A stretch of 64,000 bases of DNA from Balanoglossus misakiensis (Eukaryota; Hemichordata). The position numbers and the translations under genes are program-made. The DNA is taken from assembly GCA_040954595.2 (NCBI GenBank), contig CM082584.2, forward strand, positions 2,604,001 to 2,668,000, read 5' to 3'. Position 1 is the first letter of the stretch. Every line of letters begins with the position of its first letter. This document shows, one piece after another, positions 9,876 to 21,445 of this stretch. A model generated the notes under the pieces. The model saw only the letters and a list, made by a program, of their open reading frames with translations, was not told the origin of the DNA and searched no databases.

Positions 9876-12697
9876 CAAAACGCAAAAATAGTTTACGGAT
9901 TGTGTCATTTAACTGTCGCTCTGTGAAATCAAGCTTTCATTCTGTGTATGAATTGTGTGAAACCCATGATATTTGTCTTTTACAAGAACACTGGCTTGCT
10001 AAGGAAGAGCTGTCAATTTTACATGACATACATCTGGATTTTATGTCATTCGGAGTATCTGCTTTTGATTCGTCTGAACTCCGTATTGGTAGACCGTACG
10101 GGGGGGGTTGCAATTCTTTGGCGTAGATCGCTTGGCAAACTTGCCAGTATTGTTGAGTTTGCTGATAGTCGCTTGCTTGGTTTAGTTTTAGAAAATGATA
10201 CTGACAAACTTGTTATTGTAAACTGTTATTTGCCCACCAATACTAATGATAATTTTGAAGTGTTCAGTGAGTACTTGGCGAAAATCAATTCCATTGTTTC
10301 TGATATTAACACTGGGAATGTCTTTTTTATTGGTGACTGGAATGCTGATGTAACTACTGATACAGGCTTTGGCCGTGAGTTGATGGAGCATTGTGAGCAA
10401 TTTGGTTACATCGTTTCTGATGTTGAGCTGCTAGGCAGGGATTCTGGTACGTTTACTTAGATTAGCGATGCTCATGGCAGTACTTCATGGATTGACCACT
10501 GTGTTACCACTGAAGTTTCTCATAGCAATGTTCTTTCAATTTCGAGCCTTTGCAATGTTGTTGACTCCGACCATATTCCTGTTTCAATAGAGGTTCATTT
10601 CAACACTTCTGCTGATGAAAGCTTCAGCAGTAGTTCCTTCAAGCAATGTAATTTTCGAGTTGATTGGAAAAAATTGTCACAGCAGAATATATCCGCCTAC
10701 ACCCTTGTACCAAAGCCAAGATTGATAAGATTAATTTATCCGAACAGTTATTCTGCACTAATGTGAACTGTACAGACCCTTCGCATTTACAGGCAATTGA
10801 TACTTGTTATAGTAGTATTGTGGACGCATTGAATTGTGCTGCAAAAGATACCATTAGGCGTAAGTTTCACCAGAAAGTTCATGTTGTACCTGGCTGGAAC
10901 GATTTTGTAAAAGAAAGTCACGACTATGCCCGTTCCATGTTTTTATTATGGGTTAATGGGGGTAAACCTAAACAAGGCCCGCTTTTTGAAACCATGAAAT
11001 CTTTCAGAGCTCGTTTTAAGTATGCTTTACGTGCTTGTAAAAAGATTGAGAATCAAAATAGGGCTGACAAGATGGCTGACAATTTATGCTGCCACAAACA
11101 GAACGACTTCTGGAAGGAAGTCAGAAAGCAAACTAGCAGAAAAACGCCACTTTCTGACACTGTAGGTGGAGCGACTGGTGAGAGTGAAATTGCAATTATG
11201 TGGCACAAGCATTTCAGTGATATTTTGAATTCTGTCCAGGCTCAGACTGGTAAAAATGACATCGAGGAGAAAATGAAGTATGTTAACTTTTCTTCTGATA
11301 TGTATGTTTCTGAAGACGAAGTAATTTCTGCTATACATAAGTTACCTGACGACAAGACAGCTGGCATTGACAATATTTCAGCTGAGCACCTCAAATTCTC
11401 AGACTCCTCTATTTTACCCATTTTTACTTGTTGTATTAATGCTTTGATTGTTCATGGTTACCTGCCAACTGAGGCTATCAAAGTTATTTTAGTTCCAATT
11501 ATTAAGGATAAAACTAAGCTTTGTAGTGATGCCAGTAACTACCGGCCGATAGCACTAGCAACTGTTTTCTCTTAAGTTTTTGAGCATATTTTACTTTCTC
11601 GTTGTGAGGAGTTTCTTACCTCTCATTATTTACAATTTGGTTTCAAGCGAGAACATTCAACTGACCTGTGTTTATTTGCATTTAAAGAAATCATTAGCTA
11701 CTACACCAGCAATGGAGGACCAGTGTTTACTTGTTTTCTGGATGCTTCAAAAGCTTTTGACAGAGTTAATCACTTTAAACTGGTTAACAAGCTCATCGAC
11801 AGGAATGTTCCCTTGTATGCTGTTCGAATTTTATATTACTGGTACAGAAATCAATTGTTTACTGTGTTGTGGGGTAATGAAACCTCAGAGTTGTTTTCTG
11901 TTTCTAACGGTGTAAGACAAGGGGGAGTACTCTCTCCCTATCTTTTTAATGTCTACATTGATGATCTTATCAATGCACTCTGTAAAGCCAAAGTTGGCTG
12001 TACCATGTGTGGTGTCAGCGCTAACACTTCAGGTTACGCTGACGACATGACTCTACTCAGTCCAAGTGTTAAGGGTCTACGCCGTCTTCTTAGAATTTGT
12101 GAAATTTATGGCAAGGATTATGATATCATTTATAATTCTAGTAAAACTGTGTGCATGCTTTTTAATGGGAAGAATATGAGCGTTCAAAGAATTCCTTCGG
12201 TTAAACTTAATGACATCACTTTGAAGTTTGTACCTGAACACACCTATCTGGGCCATGTAATATCTTGTGATGGTTGTGATAATGAAGATATTGAACGACA
12301 GAGAAGAGCATTTTGCGTTAGAGCAAACATGCTATTGAGACATTTTCAACATTGTAGTCAAGATGTGAAGAAAGTTTTATTTTTGGCATATTGTAGTAAT
12401 ATTTACTGTTGCAGTTTGTGGGCATCCTTTAAAGTTAAACCGATGAAAAAATTTAAAACTATGTACAATAATGTTTGGGGAAGACTTCTCGGTCTTCCGC
12501 CATTTTGCAGTGCATCGGGTATGTTTGCTACAAACCATGTATTGTCACTTGGTGAAGTTTTTAGACGCAATATGTACAGTTTTAAGTGTAGACTCGAAAA
12601 TTCTTCTAATGTTTTACTTGATGCGATCTGTTCATCAGATAGAGCGACTGACAGCATATTTTTCAAACATTGGCGAAAGCAATTGTATATCATGTAA
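9872..12697 (+). pseudogene. LINE-A ORF2: APE endonuclease plus reverse transcriptase, broken
   Basis: The protein starts MTKRKNSLRIVSFNCRSVKS (endonuclease, catalytic Asn region). The frame is lost at a C/G run near 10098-10107, then resumes with YGGVAILWRRSLG, FIGDWNADV and, after an in-frame TAG at 10458-10460, the histidine motif DSDHIPVS. A second frameshift lies near 10670 in an A-run. The reverse transcriptase follows: TAGIDNISAEHLKF, NYRPIALATVF, an in-frame TAA at 11573-11575, FLDASKAFDRVNHFKL, SNGVRQGGVLSPYLFN and the catalytic YADD at 12036-12047. The C-terminal part to 12697 is intact. It sits antisense in the intron between the COR exons. The clade is not resolved beyond a CR1/L2-like jockey-superfamily type. 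Confidence 0.8.
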
Positions 12698-12843
12698 TTT
12701 TGCAGAGTTTTTTTGTGTGTGTGTGTCTCAGTTTCAGATTTTCCAGAGTATTTTCATTAGTGTTTTTTTTTCTTCTCTCTTTTGGGTATATGGACTTTTT
12801 TTAAAGTCTTAAATAAAGTATTATTATTATTATTATTATTATT
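12698..12843 (+). repeat. LINE-A 3' UTR and (ATT)n tail
   Basis: The short 3' UTR ends AAATAAAGT followed by (ATT)n at about 12822-12843. A simple-repeat tail instead of poly(A) is common in CR1/L2-like LINEs and marks the 3' end of the insertion. Confidence 0.6.
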
Positions 12844-13471
12844 AAGGGTTAAATTTGTATGACACTAATCATGATCAAACAAAGAGTGCACTTAACGGTT
12901 GACACAAGCACACCCCCTGTCAACAAATTTTCCAGCGTTATTTCTGGTTTCTGTATTAGTACTTGCTTTTCACATCCCATGGTTTATATGTTTAAGTCAA
13001 TGATGCCCTCTATTTTTGATGAACCCTGGCATTGATAGGTTTTAAAGAATTTCTAGAAAACTTTCAGAACTCCTGTTGGTCTTTGGAAAGGTTTCATCAG
13101 TAATTGTTCTGTGATAAACATAATTGCAGTACTGTACTTTCTCCAAACTTTGCGAGAACATTTTCTTGTAGTATGACTTCATACTGTAAAACAGGTTCTT
13201 TTCGCGACAGGAAATTTTCGCGATATCAAAAGAAGCAACTGTTATGCATGGATTAATTTTGGCTTTCTCGTATTTCACTAACTGCATTGTTATCTAAGAA
13301 AAAAAACATTTTATGCGACTTTTGTATTTTCACATTTTTGGGGGCTCTCGCATATTTCATGAAAATTTATTGCTCGCGAAATAACCTGTTTTACAGTATC
13401 CTCCATGGATTTCTTAACCTACTGATCAAGTGGGGTAATGTCTTCAGCAACGATTTCTGTAATAAACTTAC

Positions 13472-13651
13472 CTCCCCAAGGTAGTGAAGGTATCTCGTAG
13501 CTTTCTTTAGAAACTCTTCATCAATGAAACGATCCAACTCTTTCACTCTTTCTATATATGTTTTCCATTTGATGACCGGGAAACTGCTCACAATCCATTT
13601 GCTTCTTCCATCAAGTATCTTAGCACACAACTTTGGTATGTATTCTTCTCT
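13472..13651 (-). CDS. COR domain exon (N-terminal part of COR)
   Basis: This 180-bp exon lies between acceptor TTACAG (13652-13657) and donor GTAAG (13467-13471). It encodes REEYIPKLCAKILDGRSKW, then FPVIKWKTYIERV, and ends RYLHYLGE, the usual COR start in which a helix carries a (F/Y)xxVxxLxxFI-like pattern. It is phase 0 at the 3' side and joins to the exon at 9175. The LINE-A insertion lies in the intron between them. Confidence 0.75.
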
Positions 13652-13937
13652 CTGTAACATTAACACAGCGACATATACCAGGTTCATGTCCAGACAGGGT
13701 AAAATTCAAAACATTTCATAGACACTATTTGCCAATAGTAAACACAGAGCATTAATCCTTTAAGTCGCCTTGTGTACACACACACAAGCAATGGGTTGCG
13801 GAGAGGTGTTAATCCTTACACTGGCTCAGGTCTGACCAAAGCCGTCTCAAATCTGAGACGTTTCAGGACCACTTAAACCATTCACACATGATAATTTACG
13901 CCAGTATTTCATCTGAGATGTTTCAAAAACGTCTTAA

Positions 13938-14377
13938 ACCCCGGTGCGGAAAGTCCTGGGGTTCGGATTAACGTGTGTTTGTATAGTTGTTTATTTGGGA
14001 GTGGTCGTCGTGCATAATAACTGTGTAATTGCTCTCATGTACACAGAAAATAATTGAACACTTCACACTTCCACGCGATTGACAACTGTTTGAATGGCGT
14101 GGTTATTGTTTCCCAGGGACGCTTCTGAAAAGCACTGAAACCAGATTTCTCCCAAAATCATCGTTGTTTCATAAGCTCGTGTACTTTTTCGTCGATAACT
14201 TTATGTTGTGTGTGTTTATAAAGCCAACTACTGTCGTTGTATGGTGTAATTCTTTATGCTTGGACCTGTTTGGGCCGATTTTCAAAGAGCCAAGATCGTT
14301 GGTGTTGTCTGTTGTCAGTCAAACGGCATTAAGATTCGCCACTGATTTGGGGGGTCTTTTATACCCCGCACCGGGGT
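13938..14377. mobile_element. 440-bp non-autonomous element flanked by TTAA
   Basis: TTAA at 13934-13937 is followed by ACCCCGGTGCGG (13938-13949). The perfect reverse complement CCGCACCGGGGT sits at 14366-14377 and is followed by TTAA at 14378-14381. Exact 12-bp terminal inverted repeats inside a TTAA duplication are the signature of piggyBac/Kolobok-type insertions. The interior has no recognisable transposase. Confidence 0.7.
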
Positions 14378-14497
14378 TTAACGATGACCCCCATAATACT
14401 GTTGTTTGGTGAAATGAACATTCAGAAAAGCAACTCGAACAATACTGGCAACAGTGATATTCACCCTTTACAGACACAGCCCATTATTTAAAGTCTT

Positions 14498-15184
14498 GTT
14501 CTCACTAAAAGTTTGGACACCGGTGTTATGCCAGTGTTTACTCTCTGCAAACACAGGGGATTAGCCCACAGAATCTCCTTGCGTCCACACACTAAACTTT
14601 TGGCCACTGTTTTGAAATAAACACTGTCTAAATGGCCATGTTTAGCAACACGGCAACTAACAAAATTGAGGATGTCGAGGACATTACAGCAACATGTTGC
14701 AGTTTATATACCTGCATATACGTTCTAGACGACTTTGTGACAGTTTTGATAATGTTTAGAAGTAAATGAATGTTAATCCATAAATGGAAAATGCCTCGGC
14801 TTTTTGGTGATCGAGAGAACCTTCTGAAAGTTGGTAGCAGACTGAAGTGTTGCAGACCTGGCAAACTGCGAATGGTTTGAAAACCACTCGCATCCAGTGT
14901 GATTGACTTAACAATGGAAACTGACCAAAGACAATGGGCTATACCTAATAAACATACCCAAAAGTCACTGCAGGGTGGCGCTTTTGAACGGTGTTTGTTT
15001 ATCTTTGCGTTCTCACTGATTATTTGCGTCGGAGCGCTGGCCCAGCACTGGCCCTGACCCACCACCCATCGCTGTCGCAAATTAACACCGGCCCAACACC
15101 GGTGTAAAGCGTTCTCACTTGTTTTTTTCCGTCGGTGTCAAATCTACACCGATGTAGCACCAGTGTAAACGTGCCAGTGAGAAC
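14498..15184. mobile_element. Inverted-repeat element rich in ACACCGGTGT motifs
   Basis: One end reads GTTCTCACT followed by ACACCGGTGTT about 15 bp inside. The other end is the inverse: ACCGATGTAGCACCAGTGT, then AGTGAGAAC. CACCGGTG-type palindromes recur near both ends. No clear target duplication or transposase; probably a non-autonomous DNA transposon of unassigned type. Confidence 0.45.
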
Positions 15185-15410
15185 GCCCTTTTAGACAGTT
15201 CTGATACCCGGTAAGTCAAAAGTATACAACCTTGACTTATTTCCCACTGATAAGAGTTCAGTTATTACTATCTGATAGTTGGCTTTCTTGGACTCTATGC
15301 ATTACATGAGAGTATTAAGGTGATGTAAAGCATGCCTTTGTCAAATATGGCCCTAATGAATTAACATGTTCAATCCAGTCACACATTGCAAAATATCTAT
15401 AAAACCATAC

Positions 15411-15559
15411 CTTTGCACTTCGTAGACATTCACGCAATCTGTGCATATCATTATGCTGCGAGTTGTGACAATTTAGTATGAATGTCTCATCAAGAATATT
15501 CAGGTATTTGCCAAAGGTCTTCTGAGCTGTCTGGAGTATTTCCCTCATCACCAATTCAG
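15411..15559 (-). CDS. Roc–COR linker exon
   Basis: This 149-bp exon runs from acceptor CTTGATAG to donor GTATGG (15405-15410). Its first two bases complete a GCT codon begun in the exon at 15921. It encodes ELVMREILQTAQKTFGKYL, LDETFILNCHNSQHNDMHRL and RECLRSAK, the helical segment after the Roc G-domain in ROCO proteins, often with a cysteine/serine-rich DETFxLDCR-like motif. Confidence 0.75.
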
Positions 15560-15920
15560 CTATCAAGAAAAAAGTAATGATCTCTTGATAGATTTTTATT
15601 TACAAAGTATGGACATATACACAGAAGAGGCCACTTTGGTGCTGTTTTGTATTTTTTGAAAGCATCCGGTGAAATTCTACATCAATCACACTATCTGAAT
15701 AGGTAAAATGTTGAATAGTAATGAGATCTCCTTTTGCATAGGTTCAGATGTAGTATGGGTGTCCCTTTCGAACAGAACAGCCAAGAATCAGCAAAGGTAA
15801 AGACAGCGCCCAACACTACATCTGGTTTTAATCAGATTGAGTGTACTCCCACACAAGGCTCCCAAATGTGTGAATACCCTCGCTCTTGTCACCTTTTATC
15901 TAAACATGTACTGAACATAC

Positions 15921-16047
15921 CTTCTTTCTTGTGTTCAGCTTTCAACAAATCAGCCTTGCTTCCAATCAATATCACTTTTGGTTTACTCCCACCCTCATCC
16001 ATATCTTGTGGTATGATTGCCTTAAGGAATGCAAGCCATGATGTCAC
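15921..16047 (-). CDS. Roc GTPase exon with the G4-like SKAD motif
   Basis: The exon lies between acceptor TTTAATAG and donor GTATGT. It encodes VTSWLAFLKAIIPQD, then KPKVILIGSKADLL. The IGSKAD segment sits where Ras-like GTPases carry NKxD (G4, guanine specificity); Ser replaces Asn, a variation seen in some Roc domains. It joins in phase to exons at 16354 and 15559. Confidence 0.78.
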
Positions 16048-16353
16048 CTATTAAAGAAAGACATGAAGAAGAATATAAAGTCATCAATCATATTATATTC
16101 AATCAGTCCCTAAATCTGGATAAAAACAAAAAGAGATAAATGTTTCACAAATATATATACTGTGCCATTCATCTTTACTTTAATTTCATTCACAATATTG
16201 CACCACCTAATTCACTGATGCACTGCTTAGTAATAAAAAAAATATTGTAATATATGCACTGTGCCCTTTCTGAGTTTCATCTTTACCTTTATTCCATAAT
16301 TGCCCAAGATATTAATATCACTTATCATCAGTAACAAAAAAACAACGACCCAC

Positions 16354-16638
16354 CTCTTGTCTCTGCTGTTGCATAAGTTTTCTTGGTGTCCAAACTACAT
16401 CCTGCTTGTCCTCAGCCATTTTGAAGACCAATAAAACCACTGCATTCTCGACTCTTAGGAACATATTATGTGTGACATAGTATTCTGTTTGTCCTGCAAA
16501 GTCCCACACACTGAACTTGCCAATCTTGGGTATGGATAATGTGGCTACATCTATGGCGGGTGTTGGTGTGTACTGCATGTTCCCTGGTAAAGGTGCTTTC
16601 TCTTCTGACCGTCGAGTCAATTTTGCTTGCACAAAGTT
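16354..16638 (-). CDS. Roc GTPase exon with the G3 DFAGQ motif
   Basis: The exon starts NFVQAKLTRRSEEKAPLPG and continues IGKFSVWDFAGQTEYYVTH and ENAVVLLVFKMAEDKQDVVW, ending RQE before donor GTGGGT. DFAGQ is the G3 (Walker B/switch II) motif of Roc domains. The G1 P-loop normally lies immediately upstream, but the 230 bp between this exon and the nearest ankyrin exon contain no GxxxxGK[ST] coding sequence. As assembled, the GTPase would lack its phosphate-binding loop. Confidence 0.8.
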
Positions 16639-16877
16639 CTGCATTGTAATATATGAACATAAGTGATGATTTTCTCACAATTTAGAGGTTGTAAACTTAT
16701 AAACGGCAAGCGAGAGTATTTGATTCCGGATATAAGACCTCCCAGGTGAAACTTAGCATATTTGGCGGGAAATAATCACTGAGCGAGGTGTACATAGGAT
16801 CAGCACGGCGAATGTTTTCAGCGGGGGGGGGGGGGGGGGGTCATCATATTTTGGGTCTGTCAAAGGTTGGTATTTAC

Positions 16878-16979
16878 CTTGTTTTGTATGTTAGCATCAG
16901 CTTTGTGTTCCAATAACAATCTGACAAGGCATTCACCACCAACCCTCCTTGCTGCATAATGCAAAGGAGTGTCTCCATC
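16878..16979 (-). CDS. Last ankyrin exon before Roc
   Basis: This 102-bp phase-0 exon encodes one ankyrin repeat: GDTPLHYAARRVGGECLVR, then LLLEHKADANIQNK. The acceptor is ATTACTTACAG and the donor GTAAATA. It is near-identical to the exon at 18692-18793, so it may be a recent copy. Confidence 0.65.
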
Positions 16980-17127
16980 CTGTAAGTAATGAAGGAGGAG
17001 CATGAGAATAATGTCACAAAAATTGAAATATTATGTGAAATTTCCATAAACAAACAAACAAACAAATAAATGAATAAATATATCCGCATTGATAGAATAA
17101 ACTTGCAGAAGTCAGGTTGGTATTTAC

Positions 17128-17213
17128 CTTGTTTTGTATTGTCACATCAGCTTTGTGTTCCAATAACAATCTGACAAGGCCTTCACCACCAACCCTCCTT
17201 GCTGCATAATGCA
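17128..17213 (-). pseudogene. Truncated ankyrin exon
   Basis: The donor and the 3' 86 bp of an ankyrin exon are intact (HYAARRVGGEGLVRLLLEHK onward). The 5' part, including the GDTPL codons and acceptor, is replaced by the G-run block. It cannot be spliced in as it stands. Confidence 0.65.
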
Positions 17214-17734
17214 TACAGTGTACATAGGATCAGCACGGCGAATGTTTTCAGCGGGGGGGGGGGGGTCATCATATTTTGGGTCTGTCAAAGGGGGGGTCAT
17301 CATTTTTTGGTCCAGGGTGAAGGGGGGGTCGGCCTGATTTTGAAAATCGATGACCCAAACTTGCCCCCCCCCCCCAGCCGTAAAAACAGTCCCTAACGTG
17401 TATTCGATGCGAGCTGGAAGTCAAATGAACGGTTACTCACGTTGGAACACCCATTCAAAATATGCAAATTAGGAAAAGACGCATATGCATTCTTTTCATC
17501 CCCAGAGACACACGCAGGAAATCAAGCAAGTGCGGCCACTAGCTGGAAGAGCTGAATTCAATGCACTGCCTTGTGATGTTCATGATACAGGGGGGTGATG
17601 ATCAATGAATAGAACAACAATTGATTGATTAACAAAGAAAGAAAGAAAGGAATGCAAATCGTTTCCACACCTGCCTGTATAACACCTGACCCGACAGAGT
17701 GAGCAGTTTTGATTCAAAGGACAATGACAAAATT

Positions 17735-17773
17735 ATATGACATATGCTGCAAAATGCAAAGGGGTCACCTTTC
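17735..17773 (-). pseudogene. Ankyrin exon remnant
   Basis: After a degenerate acceptor (ATGACTTACAG) about 13 codons remain (VTPLHFAAYVI and a stop). The rest of the repeat is missing. It is preceded by intron sequence shared with 29603-29676. Confidence 0.45.
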
Positions 17774-17945
17774 TGTAAGTCATGAAGGAAGAGCATGAGA
17801 ACAATGTCACAAAAATTGAAATGAAAAGTGTTTTCTTATACAAACAAACAAACAAACAAACAAACAAACAAACAAACAAACAAATAAATGAATAAATATA
17901 TCCGCATTGATAGAATAAACCTGCAGAAGTCAGGTTGGTATTTAC

Positions 17946-20900
17946 CTTGTTTTGTATGTTAGCATCAGCTTTGTGTTCCAATAACAATCTGACAAGGCCT
18001 TCACCATCATCCCTCCTTGCTGCATCATGCAAAGGGGTGTCTCCTGTCTGTAAGTAATGAAGGAGGAGCATGAGAATAATGTCACAAAATTGAAATGTAA
18101 TGTGAAATTTCCTTAAACAAAAAAAAACAACAAAAACATCTTTCAATACTTTCAGAATTAACCTGCAGAAGTCAGGTTGGTATTTACCTTGTTTTGTATG
18201 GTCACATCAGCTTTGTGTTCCAATAACAATCTGACATGGCCTTCACCACCATCCCTCCTTGCTGCATCATGCGAAGGAGTGTCTCCATCCTGTAAGTAAT
18301 GAAGGAGGAGCATGAGAATAATGTCACAAAAATTGAAATCTAATGTGAAATTTCCTTAAACAAACAAACAAACAAATAAATGAATAAATATATCCGCATT
18401 GATAGAATAAATCTGCTGAAGTCAGGTTGGTATTTACCTTGTTTTGTATGTTAGCATCAGCTTTGTGTTCCAATAACAATCTGACAAGGCCTTCACCACC
18501 ATCCCTCCTTGCTGCATCATGCGAAGGGGTGTCTCCATCCTGTAAGTAATGAAGGAGGAGCATGAGAATAATGTCACAAAAATTGAAATCTAATGTGAAA
18601 TTTCCTTAAACAAACAAACAAACAAACAAATAAATGAATAAATATATCCGCAGTGATAGAATAAACCTGCTGAAGTCAGGTTGGTATTTACCTTGTTTTG
18701 TATGTTAGCATCAGCTTTGTGTTCCAATAACAATCTGACAAGGCATTCACCACCAACCCTCCTTGCTGCATAATGCAAAGGAGTGTCTCCATCCTGTAAG
18801 TAATGAAGGAGGAGCATGAGAATAATGTCACAAAAATTGAAATATTATGTGAAATTTCCATAAACAAACAAACAAACAAATAAATGAATAAATATATCCG
18901 CATTGATAGAATAAACTTGCAGAAGTCAGGTTGGTATTTACCTTGTTTTGTATTGTCACATCAGCTTTGTGTTCCAATAACAATCTGACAAGGCCTTCAC
19001 CACCAACCCTCCTTGCTGCATAATGCAAAGGAGTGTCTCCATCCTGTAAGTAATAAAGGAGGAGCATGAGAATAATGTCACAAAAATTGAAATATAATGT
19101 GAAATTTCCTTAAACAAAAACAAAACAAAAAAATATTTCAATACTTTCAGAATTAACCTGCAGAAGTCAGGTTGGTATTTACCTTGTTTTGTATGTTAGC
19201 ATCAGCTTTGTGTTCCACTAACAATCTGACAAGGCATTCACCACCAACCCTCCTTGCTGCATAATGCAAAGGAGTGTCTCCATCCTGTAAGTAATGAAGG
19301 AGGAGCATGAGAATAATGTCACAAAAATTGAAATATTATGTGAAATTTCCATAAACAAACAAACAAACAAATAAATGAATAAATATATCCGCATTGATAG
19401 AATAAACTTGCAGAAGTCAGGTTGGTATTTACCTTGTTTTGTATTGTCACATCAGCTTTGTGTTCCAATAACAATCTGACAAGGCCTTCACCACCAACCC
19501 TCCTTGCTGCATAATGCAAAGGAGTGTCTCCATCCTGTAAGTAATAAAGGAGGAGCATGAGAATAATGTCACAAAAATTGAAATATAATGTGAAATTTCC
19601 TTAAACAAAAACAAAACAAAAAAATATTTCAATACTTTCAGAATTAACCTGCAGAAGTCAGGTTGGTATTTACCTTGTTTTGTATGTTAGCATCAGCTTT
19701 GTGTTCCACTAACAATCTGACAAGGCCTTCACCACCATCCCTCCTTGCTGCATCATGCGAAGGAGTGTCTCCATCCTATAAGTAATGAAGGAGGAGCATG
19801 AGAATAATGTCACAAAAGTTGAAATCTAATGTGAAATTTCCTTAAACAAACAAACATACAAATAAATGAATAAATATATCCGCATTGATAGAATAAACCT
19901 GCTGAAGTCAGGTTGGTATTTACCTTGTTTTGTATGTTAGCATCAGCTTTGTGTTCCAATAACAATCTGACAAGGCCTTTGCCAATCCTCCTTGCTGCAT
20001 AATGCAAAGGAGTGTCTCCATCCTGTAAGTAATGAAGGAGGAGCATGAGAATAATGTCACAAAAATTGAAATATAATGTGAAATTTCCGTAAACGAACAA
20101 ACAAACAAATAAATGAATAAATATATCCGCACTGATAGAATAAACCTGCAGCAGTCAGGTTGGTATTTACCTTGTTTTGTATGTAAACATCAGCTTTGTG
20201 TTCCAATAACAATCTGACATGGCCTTCATCACCATCCCTTGCTGCATAATGCAAAGGAGTGTCTCCATCCTGTAAGTAATAAAGGAGGAGCATGAGAATA
20301 ATGTCACAAAAATTGAAATATAATGTGAAATTTCCTTAAACAAAAAAAAAAAAAAAAATATTTCAATACTTTCAGAATTAACCTGCAGAAGTCAGGTTGG
20401 TATTTACCTTGTTTTGTATGGTCACATCAGCTTTGTGTTACAATAACAATCTGACAAGGCCTTCACCACCATCCCTCCTTGCTGCATCATGCAAAGGAGT
20501 GTCTCCCTCCTGTAAGTAATGAAGGAGGAGCATGAGAATAATGTTACAAAAATTGAAATCTAATGTGAAATTTCCTTAAACAAACAAACAAACAAACAAA
20601 CAAATAAATGAATAAATATATCCGCATCAATAGAATAAACCTGCAGAAGTCAGGTTGGTATTTACCTTGTTTCGTATGTTAGCATCAGCTTTGTGTTCCA
20701 ATAACAATCTGACACGGCCTTCATCACGAAACCTTGCTGCATAATGCAAAAGGGTGTCTCCATCCTGTAAGTAATGAAGGAGGAGCATGAGAATAATGTC
20801 ACAAAAATAGAAATCTAATGTGAAATTTCCTTAAACAAACAAACAAATAAATGAATAAATATCTCCGCATTGATAGAATTAACCTGCAGAAGTCAGGTTG

Positions 20901-21280
20901 GTCTTTACCTTGTTTTGTATGTTAGCATCAGCTTTGTGTTCCAATAACAATCTGACAAGGCCTTTGCCAACCCTCCTTGCTGCATAATGCAAAGGGGTGT
21001 CTCCTGTCTGTAAGTAATGAAGGAGGAGCATGAGAATAATGTCACAAAATTGAAATGTAATGTGAAATTTCCTTAACCAAACAAACAAACAAACAAACAA
21101 ATAGACAAACACACAATAAAATGAATAAATATATCCGCATTGATAGAATTAACCTGCAGAAGTCAAGTTGGTATTTACCTCGTTTTGTATGGTCACATCA
21201 GCTTTGTGTTCCAATAACAATCTGACAAGGCCTTCACCACCATCCCTCCTTGCTGCATAATGCAAAGGGGTGTCTCCTGT
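17946..21280 (-). CDS. Tandem array of 14 single-repeat ankyrin exons
   Basis: Exons at 17946-18047, 18188-18289, 18438-18539, 18692-18793, 18942-19043, 19183-19284, 19433-19534, 19674-19775, 19924-20022, 20171-20269, 20408-20509, 20666-20764, 20909-21007 and 21179-21280. Each is 99 or 102 bp, in phase 0, with acceptor (A)TTACTTACAG or close to it (CTTATAG at 19775) and donor GTAAATAC or close. Each encodes one repeat of the form xGDTPLHYAARxxGEGLVR then LLLEHKADVxIQNK; the extra codon in 102-bp exons falls in the ARR(V/D)GG loop. Any exon can be skipped or duplicated without shifting frame. Introns (~140-170 bp) are as similar as the exons, with CAAA-type repeats and a shared TATCCGCATTGATAGAAT segment. 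Ankyrin repeats bind protein partners; here they precede Roc. Confidence 0.85.
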
Positions 21281-21445
21281 CTGTAAGTAATGAAGGAGGA
21301 GCATGAGAATAATAGCGCCATATTGGAGTGGACGTGTCAGCATCGTCTCCTGCCTGCTCGTATAACTTTTTCAAAATATCCCGTTAAAACTTCAAGATTC
21401 ACAGTAACTCCAAGTCTAAGCGAAGGGTAATATCAAACTACAAAG

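Larger units (their letters stand above)
16791..17290. repeat. Duplicated G-run block flanking a copied ankyrin pair
   Basis: The sequence GTACATAGGATCAGCACGG, AATGTTTTCAGC, a long G run, then TCATCATATTTTGGGTCTGT occurs twice, at 16791-16865 and 17219-17290. Between them, 16866-17213 closely matches 18680-19027 (one whole ankyrin exon, its intron, and part of the next). The second exon is cut at 17213, exactly where the second G-run block begins. This looks like a recent local rearrangement or an assembly error at the G run. Confidence 0.65.

Noticed and set aside
17990-21280. Minus-strand frames reading through ankyrin introns (…IYSFICLFVCL…)
   Set aside because: These are intron readthrough; splice sites flank every exon and the hydrophobic stretch comes from CAAA repeats.
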